Below, piece after piece: positions 25,963 to 35,600 of a stretch of 64,000 nt of DNA. Each line of letters opens with the position of its first letter. Within the stretch, counting starts at the first letter, position 1. The DNA is taken from assembly GCF_900109205.1 (NCBI RefSeq), contig NZ_FNZB01000001.1:1426001-1490000 (forward strand). Direction: 5' to 3'. The position numbers and the translations under genes are program-made. The notes under the pieces were generated by a model. The model was not told where the DNA came from. It ran no database searches and was given only the letters and a program-made list of their open reading frames with translations. The stretch is from Sphingomonas sp. OV641 (lineage in GTDB: Bacteria > Pseudomonadota > Alphaproteobacteria > Sphingomonadales > Sphingomonadaceae).

Positions 25963-27165
25963 ATGTATAACCTCCTCCCCGGCCTGACCGTGATCGAGGC
26001 GTCGTCCTTCGTCGCCTCGCCCACCGCGGGGCTCTATCTGGCGCAGATGGGGGCGGAGGTGATCCGCGTGGACCAGATCGGCGGCGGCCCCGACTTTCGC
26101 CGCTGGCCCGTCACGCAGAACGGCGACTCGCTCTATTGGGAAAACCTCAATCGGGCGAAGAAGAGCCTGGCGCTCGATCTCGGCCGACCGGAAGGGCGCG
26201 AGCTGTTGCAGGCGTTGGTGCGCGCCACCGGCCAGTTCGTCACCAACTTTCCGGTGAAGGGCTTCCTGTCGCACGAAACGCTTGCCGAAGGTCGCCCCGA
26301 TCTCATCACCGTGCGCGTGATGGGCTGGGCGGACGGCAGCCCGGCGCTCGATTACACCGTCAACAATGCGGTCGGCTATCCCATGCTGACCGGTGCGGGG
26401 CCGGATCCGGTCAATCATGTGCTGCCCGCGTGGGATCTGCTGACCGGCGCCTATGCCGCTTTCGCGCTGATGGCGGCGCTGCGGCGGCGGGATGCGACCG
26501 GCGAAGGCGGAGAGATCCGCATCCCGCTGTCGGATGTCGCGATCGGCACGGTGGCGAACCTTGGCGGCATTGCCGAGGTGATGGACACCGGCACCGATCG
26601 CCCGCGGCTCGGCAACACCGTTTTCGGCCTGTTCGGGCGCGATTTCACCACCCGCGATGGCAAGCGCACGATGATCGTCGTCGTCACGCACCGCCAATGG
26701 GCGAACCTGATCGCCGCTCTGGGTCTCGGCGACGCCATCGCACAGGTGGAGGCGCAGCGCGGCGTCAGCTTCGCCAAGGATGACGGCCTCCGCTTTACCC
26801 ACCGGGATGCGCTGTTCCCGCTGTTCGAGGCCGCGATCGCCGCGCGCGATCATGCGGAGCTCGCCGCTGCCCTCGACGCGGGCGGCATCGTCCACTCCGC
26901 TTATGGCACCATGGCCGATGCCGTGCGCGATCCACGCCTCGTCACCGAAAACCCGATCTTCGGCACGGCCGATGATCCCAGTGGCACGCGCTATCCCGCC
27001 GTGGGTGCGTTCGCGACGCTGCCGGCCGAGCAGCGCCGCCCCCCTGCCCCCGCCCCGCGCAACGGCCAGCACAGCGAACAGGTGCTCGCCGAGACGCTTG
27101 GCCTGTCATCGGGCGAGATCGGCCGCCTCTTCGACGCGGGCATTGCCGGAAGTTCTGATCGCTAA
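25963..27165 (+). CDS. Class III (CaiB/BaiF) CoA-transferase
   Basis: Moves CoA between carboxylic acids, here likely activating the substrate of the preceding dehydrogenase and SDR. 400 residues. It starts LPGLTVIEASSFVASPTAGL, a typical CaiB N-terminus. The catalytic aspartate lies in LPAWDLLTGAYAAFALMAAL, and GANWENLNRAKKS-like text appears as YWENLNRAKKSLALDLGRPE. It is the third gene of the SDR-dehydrogenase-transferase unit. The particular acid cannot be named. Confidence 0.94.
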   Translation: MYNLLPGLTVIEASSFVASPTAGLYLAQMGAEVIRVDQIGGGPDFRRWPVTQNGDSLYWENLNRAKKSLALDLGRPEGRELLQALVRATGQFVTNFPVKGFLSHETLAEGRPDLITVRVMGWADGSPALDYTVNNAVGYPMLTGAGPDPVNHVLPAWDLLTGAYAAFALMAALRRRDATGEGGEIRIPLSDVAIGTVANLGGIAEVMDTGTDRPRLGNTVFGLFGRDFTTRDGKRTMIVVVTHRQWANLIAALGLGDAIAQVEAQRGVSFAKDDGLRFTHRDALFPLFEAAIAARDHAELAAALDAGGIVHSAYGTMADAVRDPRLVTENPIFGTADDPSGTRYPAVGAFATLPAEQRRPPAPAPRNGQHSEQVLAETLGLSSGEIGRLFDAGIAGSSDR

Positions 27166-27214
27166 AAGAAAAGTGATTGTTTTGATCCGGGCGGAGCGGT
27201 TGCGCCGCCACGCG

Positions 27215-27239
27215 AACAGGTCAATCACTATGACCTGTT
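27215..27239 (+). promoter_or_regulatory. Perfect 9-bp inverted repeat before the S10 peptidase gene
   Basis: AACAGGTCA (27215-27223) and TGACCTGTT (27231-27239) are perfect complements around a 7-base centre, with one more T making TTTT on the right. It could be an operator. As RNA it would be a hairpin with a short U-run, that is a weak terminator for the CoA-transferase operon or an attenuator of the S10 gene, whose start lies 19 bases downstream. Confidence 0.55.
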
Positions 27240-27258
27240 TTCGCAAAAAGAGTTGTTC

Positions 27259-28905
27259 GTGACCAAGCACTTCCTTCTCGCGCTCGTCGCCACTTCCGCC
27301 CTCACCTCTCCGCTTGCCGCCCAAGACAAACCCGACGCAAAGCAGCCCCCCGCCCGCCCTCATGCCGAGGTGGTGAAGGCCGAGGCCGAAGCCGCCTGGG
27401 CCAAGGCGCCGGTAGAGGAAACCGAAACGCGCTCCCGCGACAGCGTCACCATCAATGGGAAGCGGTACAATTACATCGCTTCCGCCGGCACGCTGACGAC
27501 GCGCGACAATGAAGGGAAGCCGACCGCTTCCATGTTCTACACCGCCTACACGCTGGACGGGACGAAACCGGGTACGAAGCGACCGATCACCTTTCTGTTC
27601 AACGGCGGTCCCGGCTCGCCGTCCTTCTGGCTGCGCATGGGTTCGTTCGCGCCGATCCGCATCCGCACCACCAATCCCGAATTCGTCCGCCCCGCGCCTT
27701 ACGACGTCGGTCCCAATCCGGATTCGCTGCTCGACAAGACCGACCTTGTCTTCCTCGACGCGATCGGCTCCGGCTATTCGCGCCCGCTCGGCGATGCCAA
27801 GCCGGGTGATTTCTACGGCGTCGACGAGGACGTCGATGTCTTCGCCCGCGCGATCATGCGCTATGTCACCAAATACGGCCGTTGGATGAGCCCGAAGTTC
27901 GTTCTGGGCGAAAGCTACGGCACCCTGCGCGCCGGCGCGCTTGCCTATCAGCTTCAGGACCGCGGCATGGCGCTGAACGGCGTGATGCTGCTCAGCTCGA
28001 TCATGAACTACGGCTATCGCCAGCCGGGTCTCGATCAGGTCTATCTCAACTACCTGCCCAGCTACGCTGCCACCGCATGGTACCATAACCGTCTGCAGAA
28101 CCGTCCCGCCGACGTCGCCACCGTCGTCGCACAGGCCCGCGCCTTTGCCACCGGGCCGTATATGAGCGCGCTCGCCAAGGGTCAGCTGATCTCCCCGCAG
28201 GAGCGTGACCAGGTCGCCGAGCAGATGAGCCAGCTGATCGGTATCAGCCCCGGATATATCAAGCAGAACAATCTTCGCATCGATCTGGCGCGCTTCCGCA
28301 AGGAGCTGCTGCGCGGCTCCAATCGCACCGTCGGCCGCTTCGACTCACGATATCTCGGGATCGACAGCGACGCCGCCGGCGAGCGCCCCGAGACCGATGC
28401 ATCGTCCGATGCGATTTCGGGTGCGTACATCGCCTCCTTCCAGGATTACCTGCACGCAACGCTCGGCTACCAGACGGAGCTGCCCTACCGCCTGTCCGCC
28501 CGCGACGGCGCCGGCTTCAAGTGGAACTGGGCGCACAAGGCACCGGGCGGCGGCTATGGCAGCCAGAACAATCCCAACACGGCGGTGGATCTCGCTGCCG
28601 CGATGCGCACCAATCCCTATCTGAAGGTGCTGTCGCTCAACGGTTATTACGACATGGCGACGCCGTTCTTCGGAACGGAAAACGATCTTGGTCACATGAT
28701 GCTGGAGCCGGCACTTCAGGCGAACCTGAAATATACCTACTATCCCGCCGGTCACATGACCTATCTGAATCCGGATGCGCTCCGCCAGATGAAGCAGGAT
28801 CTCGCGGGTTGGTATGACGAGGCGGTCAGCGATGCGCGCTATTCCACCCCGCCCGTCGCACCCATGGCTCAGGCAGCCACCGGTCCCGGCGAGACGCCGA
28901 ACTGA
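27259..28905 (+). CDS. Exported serine carboxypeptidase, S10 family
   Basis: Removes C-terminal residues from peptides, probably in the periplasm. 548 residues. The signal peptide (TKHFLLALVATSALTSPLAA, cleaved before QDKP) is clear. FNGGPGSPSFWLRMGSFAP and the nucleophile motif LGESYGTLRAG (catalytic Ser) are typical of S10; the distal Asp and His lie around NGYYDMATPFFGTEND and YYPAGHMTY. The GTG at 27259 was preferred over the TTG at 27253 because AAAGAG sits 6 bases ahead of it. It follows the CoA-transferase by 93 bases, separated by the hairpin at 27215, so it may be a separate unit. Confidence 0.93.
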   Translation: MTKHFLLALVATSALTSPLAAQDKPDAKQPPARPHAEVVKAEAEAAWAKAPVEETETRSRDSVTINGKRYNYIASAGTLTTRDNEGKPTASMFYTAYTLDGTKPGTKRPITFLFNGGPGSPSFWLRMGSFAPIRIRTTNPEFVRPAPYDVGPNPDSLLDKTDLVFLDAIGSGYSRPLGDAKPGDFYGVDEDVDVFARAIMRYVTKYGRWMSPKFVLGESYGTLRAGALAYQLQDRGMALNGVMLLSSIMNYGYRQPGLDQVYLNYLPSYAATAWYHNRLQNRPADVATVVAQARAFATGPYMSALAKGQLISPQERDQVAEQMSQLIGISPGYIKQNNLRIDLARFRKELLRGSNRTVGRFDSRYLGIDSDAAGERPETDASSDAISGAYIASFQDYLHATLGYQTELPYRLSARDGAGFKWNWAHKAPGGGYGSQNNPNTAVDLAAAMRTNPYLKVLSLNGYYDMATPFFGTENDLGHMMLEPALQANLKYTYYPAGHMTYLNPDALRQMKQDLAGWYDEAVSDARYSTPPVAPMAQAATGPGETPN

Positions 28906-28912
28906 ACACCAG

Positions 28913-28941
28913 CGGCAGCGCGCGAACTTGGCGCGCTGCCG
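28913..28941 (+). terminator. GC-rich hairpin after the S10 peptidase gene
   Basis: CGGCAGCGCG (28913-28922) pairs perfectly with CGCGCTGCCG (28932-28941) around a 9-base loop, starting 8 bases after the stop codon. No U-tract follows, so it may act with Rho or as a stabilising 3' end. Confidence 0.55.
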
Positions 28942-29052
28942 TCCGGCTTCCTGTCTCAGGGATCGCGCGAACTCGGCTACGGTTCGGCGCGTCACCCGTC
29001 TCTTGAATGATGGCGAACCGGCAGGCTACGAAAGCAGCCGGACACGCGAACA

Positions 29053-29087
29053 CCCCGGTCGGGGAAGATCGTCGCGGCTGACCGGGG
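29053..29087 (+). promoter_or_regulatory. Inverted repeat upstream of the TetR gene (possible operator)
   Basis: CCCCGGTC (29053-29060) and GACCGGGG (29080-29087) are 8-bp complements 19 bases apart, about 90 bases before the TetR start. TetR regulators often bind such sites in their own promoter, but this is only a symmetry match. Confidence 0.3.
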
Positions 29088-29179
29088 AGGCGCGCATTGT
29101 TCCAGAAGAATCAAGTCGTTCACGTCCCCATCGGCCCCGGTCACGCTGAACGCGGTGCAAGCCGCGCCGGATACGCATC

Positions 29180-29842
29180 ATGAAAAATCTGAAGAAAACC
29201 GAAGGCGAAGTCGCCGTCTCGACCACCCCGCTTCCGGGGCGCGGCGATCTGCCCGCGCGCGATCTGTTGCTTCAGGCCGCCAGCGAGTTGATGATCGAAC
29301 TCGGCACGCCGGATGTCTCGCTTCACGCCATTGCGCGGCGCGCGGGCGTCACCGCGCCGCTGGTGAAATATTATTTCGGCGGCAAGGAGGGCTTGCTGCT
29401 GGCGCTGGTGGAACGCGACACCGCCCGTTCCCTCGCGCAACTGGAGGGGCTGCACGCCACCAATCTCGATCCGCTCGCCAAGCTGAAGCTGCACATCAGC
29501 GGGATCGCGCGCACCTACAGCCGCTATCCCTACCTTGTCGGGCTGCTCAACCATCTGTTGCGCGAGTCGCGGACAAAAGCCTCCGAGCGTATCAAGACAA
29601 GCTTCGTCACCCCGCTGATTGAGGCGCAACGCCGGCTGGTTCAGGAAGGGATCGCCGCCGGACAGCTTCGCCCGATCGATCCAGACAAACTCTATTACAT
29701 CATCGTCGGCGCGTGCAATTACCTGTTCTCGTCCCGCCTCGTCTTCGCGAACATCATGGGCGATCATCTGAGCGGCCCCGAGTTTGAACGGGAGTTCGCC
29801 GCCACGGTGATCGACGTCATCCTGAACGGTGTCCGGGCCTGA
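29180..29842 (+). CDS. TetR-family transcriptional regulator
   Basis: Ligand-responsive repressor of 220 residues. The N-terminal HTH is clear: ARDLLLQAASELMIELGTPD then VSLHAIARRAGVTAPLVKYYFGGKEGLLLALV. The C-terminal ligand region (YSRYPYLVGLLNHLLRESR and YYIIVGACNYLFSS) fits the TetR_C fold. The ligand is unknown. It is followed after 60 bases by an OsmC protein, which may be its target. Confidence 0.93.
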   Translation: MKNLKKTEGEVAVSTTPLPGRGDLPARDLLLQAASELMIELGTPDVSLHAIARRAGVTAPLVKYYFGGKEGLLLALVERDTARSLAQLEGLHATNLDPLAKLKLHISGIARTYSRYPYLVGLLNHLLRESRTKASERIKTSFVTPLIEAQRRLVQEGIAAGQLRPIDPDKLYYIIVGACNYLFSSRLVFANIMGDHLSGPEFEREFAATVIDVILNGVRA

Positions 29843-29902
29843 CGCGGCGGTTTGCGCCACTCGTTCATGGCACCGTCGAGGTTCGGTACAGGAGGCGCTG
29901 AG

Positions 29903-30382
29903 GTGAAGGTTCACCGTTACGTCATTGATCTCGAATGGACCGGCAACACGGGCCAGGGCACCCGAAGCCTGTCCGCCTATGAACGTAGCCACCGCATCTC
30001 CGCTGGCGCAAAGCCGCCGATCGCCGGATCGTCCGATCCGTCCTTTCGCGGCGATCCGCGATGCTGGAACCCGGAGGAGCTGCTGGTCGCGTCCGTTTCG
30101 GCATGCCACGAACTTTGGTATCTGGGGCTGTGCGCCGACGCTGGCGTGATCGTCCACGGCTATACGGATCAGCCGGAGGGGATCATGGTCGAGGAAGCCG
30201 GCGGCGCCGGCCAATTTCAGTCGGTTACCCTACGCCCGCAGGTCGTCATTGCCGCATCGTCGGATGCGGTGCTCGCCGCCGCGCTGCATGAACGGGCGCA
30301 TGCGATGTGTTTCATCGCACGCTCGGTGAATTTTCCCGTCAGCATTGAGCCCAGCATCACCAGCGCAATCGCCAGCGGCTGA
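29903..30382 (+). CDS. OsmC-family peroxidase-like protein
   Basis: Cytoplasmic thiol peroxidase family for organic peroxides. 159 residues; the two redox cysteines are visible, the first in LLVASVSACHELWYLGLC and the second in HERAHAMCFIARSVNFPVS. Strands before the first cysteine (VHRYVIDLEWTGNTGQGTRS, PSFRGDPRCWNPEEL) fit the fold. The GTG at 29903 was chosen for AGGAGG 7 bases upstream; the longer frame from 29852 lacks a site. It lies directly after the TetR gene on the same strand. Confidence 0.9.
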   Translation: MKVHRYVIDLEWTGNTGQGTRSLSAYERSHRISAGAKPPIAGSSDPSFRGDPRCWNPEELLVASVSACHELWYLGLCADAGVIVHGYTDQPEGIMVEEAGGAGQFQSVTLRPQVVIAASSDAVLAAALHERAHAMCFIARSVNFPVSIEPSITSAIASG

Positions 30383-30511
30383 CCGCCACCGCTTCCAAGC
30401 GGTTCGGCGCATTCAGCCGGGATCACGCACGCCTGAGCCGCCGGCGCGCGCCTCACCGTCAAGGCGCCCGGTTGATCCCGCAGGATCACCGGCGCGCCAT
30501 GCCGACCCGTC

Positions 30512-30853
30512 TCAGTCCTTCTTGGCGGACAGGTGCTTGCTGAGATGCTTGTTCATCTCGAACATGCTCACCGACTTCTTGCCGAAGATCTTCTCCAGCT
30601 TATCGTCCGCGTTGATCTGGCGCCGGTCCTTGGCGTCCTGAAGATCGTTCTTCTTGATATAGTCCCACACCTTGCTGACGACTTCGCTGCGCGGCAGGTC
30701 ATTCTTGCCGACGATCTCTGCGAGTTCAGGCGAGGGAGTGACCGGCGCGGTGATGCCGCCGCGTGCGCCGCCGGCCGGCTTGCCAGTGGCCTTCACCTTC
30801 TTTTCCGCCGCCTTGGTCTCGTCCTTGCCACGCTTTTCTGCCGTCCGCGCCAT
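30512..30853 (-). CDS. SWIB/MDM2-domain protein
   Basis: A 113-residue protein with a Lys/Ala-rich, unstructured N-terminal third (KRGKDETKAAEKKVKATGKP) like a histone tail, and a C-terminal SWIB domain: SPELAEIVGKNDLPRSEVVS followed by KVWDYIKKNDLQDAKDRRQI and KLEKIFGKKSVSMFEMNKHL. SWIB domains in bacteria are found fused to topoisomerases or alone in sphingomonads, rhizobia and chlamydiae, with an assumed role in chromosome compaction. The ATG at 30853 has AGGAGAG ahead of it and is preferred to 30886. It is transcribed opposite to the spl-like gene beside it. Confidence 0.9.
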   Translation of the reverse strand: MARTAEKRGKDETKAAEKKVKATGKPAGGARGGITAPVTPSPELAEIVGKNDLPRSEVVSKVWDYIKKNDLQDAKDRRQINADDKLEKIFGKKSVSMFEMNKHLSKHLSAKKD

Positions 30854-31004
30854 GGGTCTCTCCTCTATCTGCCCGGATCCTAGCATCGGATAGCCGGCAA
30901 TCCAGCGTGTTTAAGCGTCATGGCTTGGCGAAGTTCCGCAACACGGCTGCAATCGGCTGCAGATATTGTCCTGAACCGCTGGCTCGATTGCTCGTTTGCC
31001 GATC

Positions 31005-32099
31005 ATGGCGCTGCTTCCTGCCGCTTCTGTCCAGCCCGCTCCCCCGCTCGAATGGCGGCCGCGCCGGCTGCTCCTCACGCGCGCGGCGCGTGACTTCGAA
31101 CATGGGCGCGGCATCGCCGAACGCGCAGCGCGCCTCGGCGTCGAAATTGTTGAGCTCGCCGGCGATCGACTCGCACTTGATCTCCCGCCTGATCCGCGCC
31201 GTGCCTATGCTGCGGCAAAGGCGACGCTGGCTGTGGTCGTCGCGCCGCCATCCAAGCGCCGCCTCCAACCGATCGCGCCCAGCGCCGACTGGCGGGTCGA
31301 CCTGGCCGAGGGGTGCCCGGCGCATTGCAGCTATTGCTATCTCGCCGGCTCGCTGAAGGGGCCGCCGATTACCCGCGTCTACGCCAACGTGGAAGAGATA
31401 CTCGCCGGCCTGCCTGCATATCTCGGGCAAGGCACGGTCACATCGCGTAGCAGGGCACGCGCGATCGAGGGCACCACCTATGAGGCGTCCTGCTACACCG
31501 ATCCGCTGGCGCTGGAGCCGCTGACCGGCTCGCTCTCGGCGGCGATACGCTGGTTCGGCCAGTGGGACGCGCCGGCCCAGCTTCGCTTCACCACCAAATT
31601 CGCGGACGTCGCGCCCCTGCTCGCGCTCGACCACAATGGCCGCACGCGGATGCGGGCATCAATCAATCCCCGAGCCTTCGCCCGTTTCGAAGGGGGCACC
31701 GCGCCGGTGGCATCGCGGCTCGAGGCGCTCGGCCGGATGGCGCGCGCCGGTTATCCTGTCGGTCTCACCATTGCCCCGATCATCGCTGCGGATGGCTGGC
31801 AGGACGCCTATGGCGCGCTGATTGACGACGCTGCCGCCGCGCTCGCCGACATCCCCTCGCTCGATCTTACCATCGAACTGATCACCCACCGCTTCACCAG
31901 CGGGTCCAAGGCGGTGCTGCAAAGCTGGTATCCCGGCGCGGCGCTCGACATGAGCGATGACCGGCGCGTGACCAAGCGGACGAAGTTCGGCGGCGAGAAG
32001 CAGGTCTACGACACGGCGACGATGCGGCTGCTCCGCACCTTCTTCGAGGATCGCATCGCCCGTGCCCTGCCGGCAGCCCGGATCCTCTATTGGACATGA
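31005..32099 (+). CDS. Radical SAM protein of the spore photoproduct lyase family
   Basis: Radical SAM enzyme of 364 residues. The cluster-binding motif is GCPAHCSYCYLAG, a C-x3-C-x2-C at about residues 104-111. Around it are VDLAEGCPAHCSYCY and the later SPL-type stretches YEASCYTDPLALEPLTGSL, LRFTTKFADVAPLLAL and LTIELITHRFT. The fold resembles SplB, which reverses the spore photoproduct in Bacillus, but this organism is not a spore former, so the substrate is probably another DNA lesion or is unknown. ATG 31005 is preferred to TTG 30996. The stop overlaps the metallophosphoesterase start (ATGA), so these two are made together. Confidence 0.86.
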   Translation: MALLPAASVQPAPPLEWRPRRLLLTRAARDFEHGRGIAERAARLGVEIVELAGDRLALDLPPDPRRAYAAAKATLAVVVAPPSKRRLQPIAPSADWRVDLAEGCPAHCSYCYLAGSLKGPPITRVYANVEEILAGLPAYLGQGTVTSRSRARAIEGTTYEASCYTDPLALEPLTGSLSAAIRWFGQWDAPAQLRFTTKFADVAPLLALDHNGRTRMRASINPRAFARFEGGTAPVASRLEALGRMARAGYPVGLTIAPIIAADGWQDAYGALIDDAAAALADIPSLDLTIELITHRFTSGSKAVLQSWYPGAALDMSDDRRVTKRTKFGGEKQVYDTATMRLLRTFFEDRIARALPAARILYWT

Positions 32100-32632
32100 C
32101 GACCTTCTTCACCGCCGACACGCATTTCGGCGATCACCGCACCATCAACATCTGGCGGCGTCCGTTCGCCAGCGTGGCCGAGATGAACGCGCTGCTGATC
32201 GAGCGCTGGAACGCCACCGTGGCCCCGAACGATATCGTCTGGCACCTGGGCGATGTGGCGCGGCGGGCGGCCGATGTGCCGGATCTGCTCGCCGCATTGA
32301 ACGGCACCAAGCACCTCATCCGCGGCAACAACGATCCGGACGGCACTTTGCAATCGGCCGGCTGGGCAAGCACGGCCGATTATGCCGAGCTGGTCGTGGA
32401 CGAACACCGGCTCGTTCTCTGCCACTATCCCTTTCGCTCCTGGAACGGCCAGCATCGTGGCGCCCTCAACCTTCACGGCCACAGCCACGGGCGGCTCGCG
32501 CCGATGCGTCGCCAGTTCGATGTCGGGGTCGACGTTCATGATTTCGCGCCGGTCACGCTCGGCGATCTGCTGGCAAAGCCCGACCGGCGGGAACGCGGCG
32601 GCAGTCCGCCCGTTCGAGCCACCTCATCATAA
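32096..32632 (+). CDS. Calcineurin-like metallophosphoesterase
   Basis: Two-metal phosphoesterase of 178 residues, of the compact MPE class. All the metal-binding motifs are present: FFTADTHFGDHR, WHLGDVARR, IRGNNDPDG, LCHYPFRSW and LNLHGHSHGRL. The substrate may be a phosphodiester, nucleotide or phosphoprotein. It overlaps the spl-like gene by 4 bases and precedes the Mfd-like gene by 17 bases on the same strand, so the three read as one operon. That context suggests, but does not prove, a role on nucleic acid ends. Confidence 0.9.
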   Translation: MTTFFTADTHFGDHRTINIWRRPFASVAEMNALLIERWNATVAPNDIVWHLGDVARRAADVPDLLAALNGTKHLIRGNNDPDGTLQSAGWASTADYAELVVDEHRLVLCHYPFRSWNGQHRGALNLHGHSHGRLAPMRRQFDVGVDVHDFAPVTLGDLLAKPDRRERGGSPPVRATSS

Positions 32633-32649
32633 CGGACCTCTCTCCTGGA

Positions 32650-35600
32650 ATGTCTCAATCCCCTGATGCGGAAACCACCGCCTTGCCGCCGTTCGGCGAA
32701 CTGCCGCCCTCGCCGATGAGCATCGCGGAAACCGCAGCAGGGGTCGCGCCGCTGCTCGCCGCGCATGACGTGATCGTTGCCGTGGCGGACGAGACACGCG
32801 CCCTGGCGCTGACCCGGATGCTGGCAGCGATGATGCCGGACGCGCATGTCCTGTTCTGCCCGGGGACGGATGCCCTGCCCGGCGACGATGCCCCGCCCTC
32901 ACCCGCCAATGTCGGCCAGCGCGTCTCCGCGCTTCGCGCCATCCGCCAGAACAGCGCCGGAAAGAACCGCGCCCGTATCGCCCTTGTCACCTCGGGCGAG
33001 GCGCTCGCCCGCGCCTATCCCCCGCCAGCGGCGTTCGATGCCAAGCCCCCGTCCGTCGCGGTTGGTGAGCCATGCGATCTCGCCCAATTGCACGACGAAC
33101 TGATCGCGCTCGGCTATATCGTCGACGAGCGGGTGGACGAGCCAGGTGAGGTCGCCCTGCGCGGGCAAGTGCTCGACATTTTCCCCGCGGACGCGGAATC
33201 GCCGCTCCGCATCGAGGTGGCGGACGGCGTCATTGCCAGCCTGCGCTTCTACGATCCCTCCGACCAGCGCAGCATCGAGGATGTGGATAGCCATGAGCTA
33301 GGGCGCGTGGCCGAACCGCCGCTCGATGGGCAGCGGGTGACGTTGCTGGATCATCTACCCAAGGCGGTGATCGTCATCACCGATCGCGCGGACGAACGTC
33401 GCCGGCGCCTGCTCGCGCTCAGCAGCGATGCGGCAAAGCGCAAGAGCCGGCGCGCGGCGCAAGACATCGTGGACGACGCCGCCTGGCAAAAGGCGCTGGA
33501 CGGGCGCGAAACGCAGGGGCTGGATCAGCAGGGCGAGCCGCCCGCCCGCTTCGTCGAACAACGCGGGCCGCTAGCAGCTTTCGCAAAGGAGGCAAAACAG
33601 GTTCTCGCCGCGGGCGATCGCGTCGTCCTGATCGGCGGCGAGCGCGACCTGCGCTTCCTGACACGGCGGATCGAGAAGCGGCTGGACATTGCCGCCCTCG
33701 CCGCCAGCGACTGGTCCGAGATCCTGTCGTCGCCAAAGGGCACTTTCTGCACCCTTACCGCGCCGGCGGATCGCGGCTTTCGCCGGGACGGCATCTTCGC
33801 CATCGCTGCCGCCGATCTGCTCGGCAGCCGGGCGGAGCGCGAGGATGGCGCCGCACATCGCGTCGATCTGTCGTTCGTGCAGGGGGCCGAGATCCGCGTC
33901 GGTGACACCGTCATTCACGAGGATCACGGCATCGGCGTCGTAGCCGGGATCGAGGCGCTGCCGAATGGCGACGGCACGGGCGGCGATACGATCAAGCTGA
34001 CCTATGCCAAGGACGCCGTTCGCCTGGTGCCCGTGGCGGAGGCGGATCGGCTGTGGCGCTATGGCGCGGAGGATGATGCCGTCACGCTCGATACGCTGGA
34101 TGGCCGAACCTGGCACGAACGGCGCGGCAAGATTGCTGAGGCCATCGCCGATACCGCGCGCCAGCTCACCGCCCTGGCGGCCGAACGCGAAACCCATAGC
34201 GCGCCCGTGCTCGATCCCGCGCCCGCCGCCTATGAGCGGTTCGCCGCCGGCTTCCCCTTTTCGGAAACCGCCGATCAGCTGACCGCGATCGAGGCCGTGC
34301 GCAGCGATCTTGCCTCGGGAAAGCCGATGGATCGCCTCATCATCGGCGATGTCGGCTTCGGCAAGACGGAGGTGGCGTTGCGCGCCGCCGCCATCGCCGC
34401 CCTCGCTGGCAAGCAAGTGGCGCTGGCCGCGCCCACCACCGTCCTCGCGCGGCAGCATCTCGAAAGCTTCACCGCGCGCTTCGAGGACGCCGGCATCGCC
34501 GTCGCCGGTCTCTCTCGCCTGACGAGCGATGCGGAAAAAAAGCGGGTGAAGGCCGGCCTGGCGGACGGCAGCATTCAGGTGGTGATCGGAACCGGCGCGG
34601 TCGCCGGCAAGGGCGTGAAATACAAGGATCTCGCCCTCGTCATCATCGATGAGGAGCAGCGCTTCGGCGCCGCCGACAAGAACAAGCTTCAGGATCTCTC
34701 CGCCGGCCACATCCTGACGCTGTCGGCAACGCCTATCCCGCGCACGCTGCAATCGGCGCTGGTCGGGTTGCGGCAATTGTCGGTGATCGCCACCCCGCCC
34801 GCCCGGCGCCAGCCGATCCGCACCGCCGTCTCCGACTTCTCGCCCGATACGCTGCGCGGCGCCCTGCTGCGCGAGCGCGCGCGCGGCGGTCAGAGCTTCG
34901 TCGTCGTGCCCCGCATCTCGGACATGGCGCCGCTGGCCGAACAGCTCGGCAAACTGGTGCCGGAGCTCGAGCTGCTGCAGGCCCATGGCAAGATGCCAGC
35001 CGCCGAGATCGACGAGACCATGGTCCGCTTCGGTCGCGGTGATGGCGACGTGCTGCTCGCCACCAACATCATTGAGGCGGGGCTGGACGTGCCGCGCGCC
35101 AATACCATGGCGATCGTCCACGCCGATCGCTTCGGCCTGTCGCAGCTTCACCAGCTGCGCGGCCGCGTCGGGCGCGGGCACCGCCGCGGCCAGGTACTGC
35201 TGTTCACCGATGCCGATGACGCCATTTCACCGCGCACGCTGAAGCGGCTGCGCACGCTGGAGGCGTTCGATCGGCTGGGCGCCGGCTTTGCGATCAGCGC
35301 GCGCGATCTCGACATGCGCGGTGCCGGCGACCTGCTGGGCGATACGCAGGCCGGGCATATGCGGCTGATCGGTGTGGAGCTGTATCAGCAATTGCTGGAA
35401 GATGCGCTGCGCACGGAGCGCGGCGAGACCGTGGAACGCTGGACGCCGGAATTGCAGCTCGGGCTGGAAGGACGCCTCCCGCCCGAATGGATCCCGGAAG
35501 AGGATCTGCGCATCACTCTCTACGCCCGCCTCGGCCGGCTGCGCAGCGATGCGGAGCTGGACGCCTTTGAGGCAGAACTGGAGGACCGGTTCGGCGAGCT

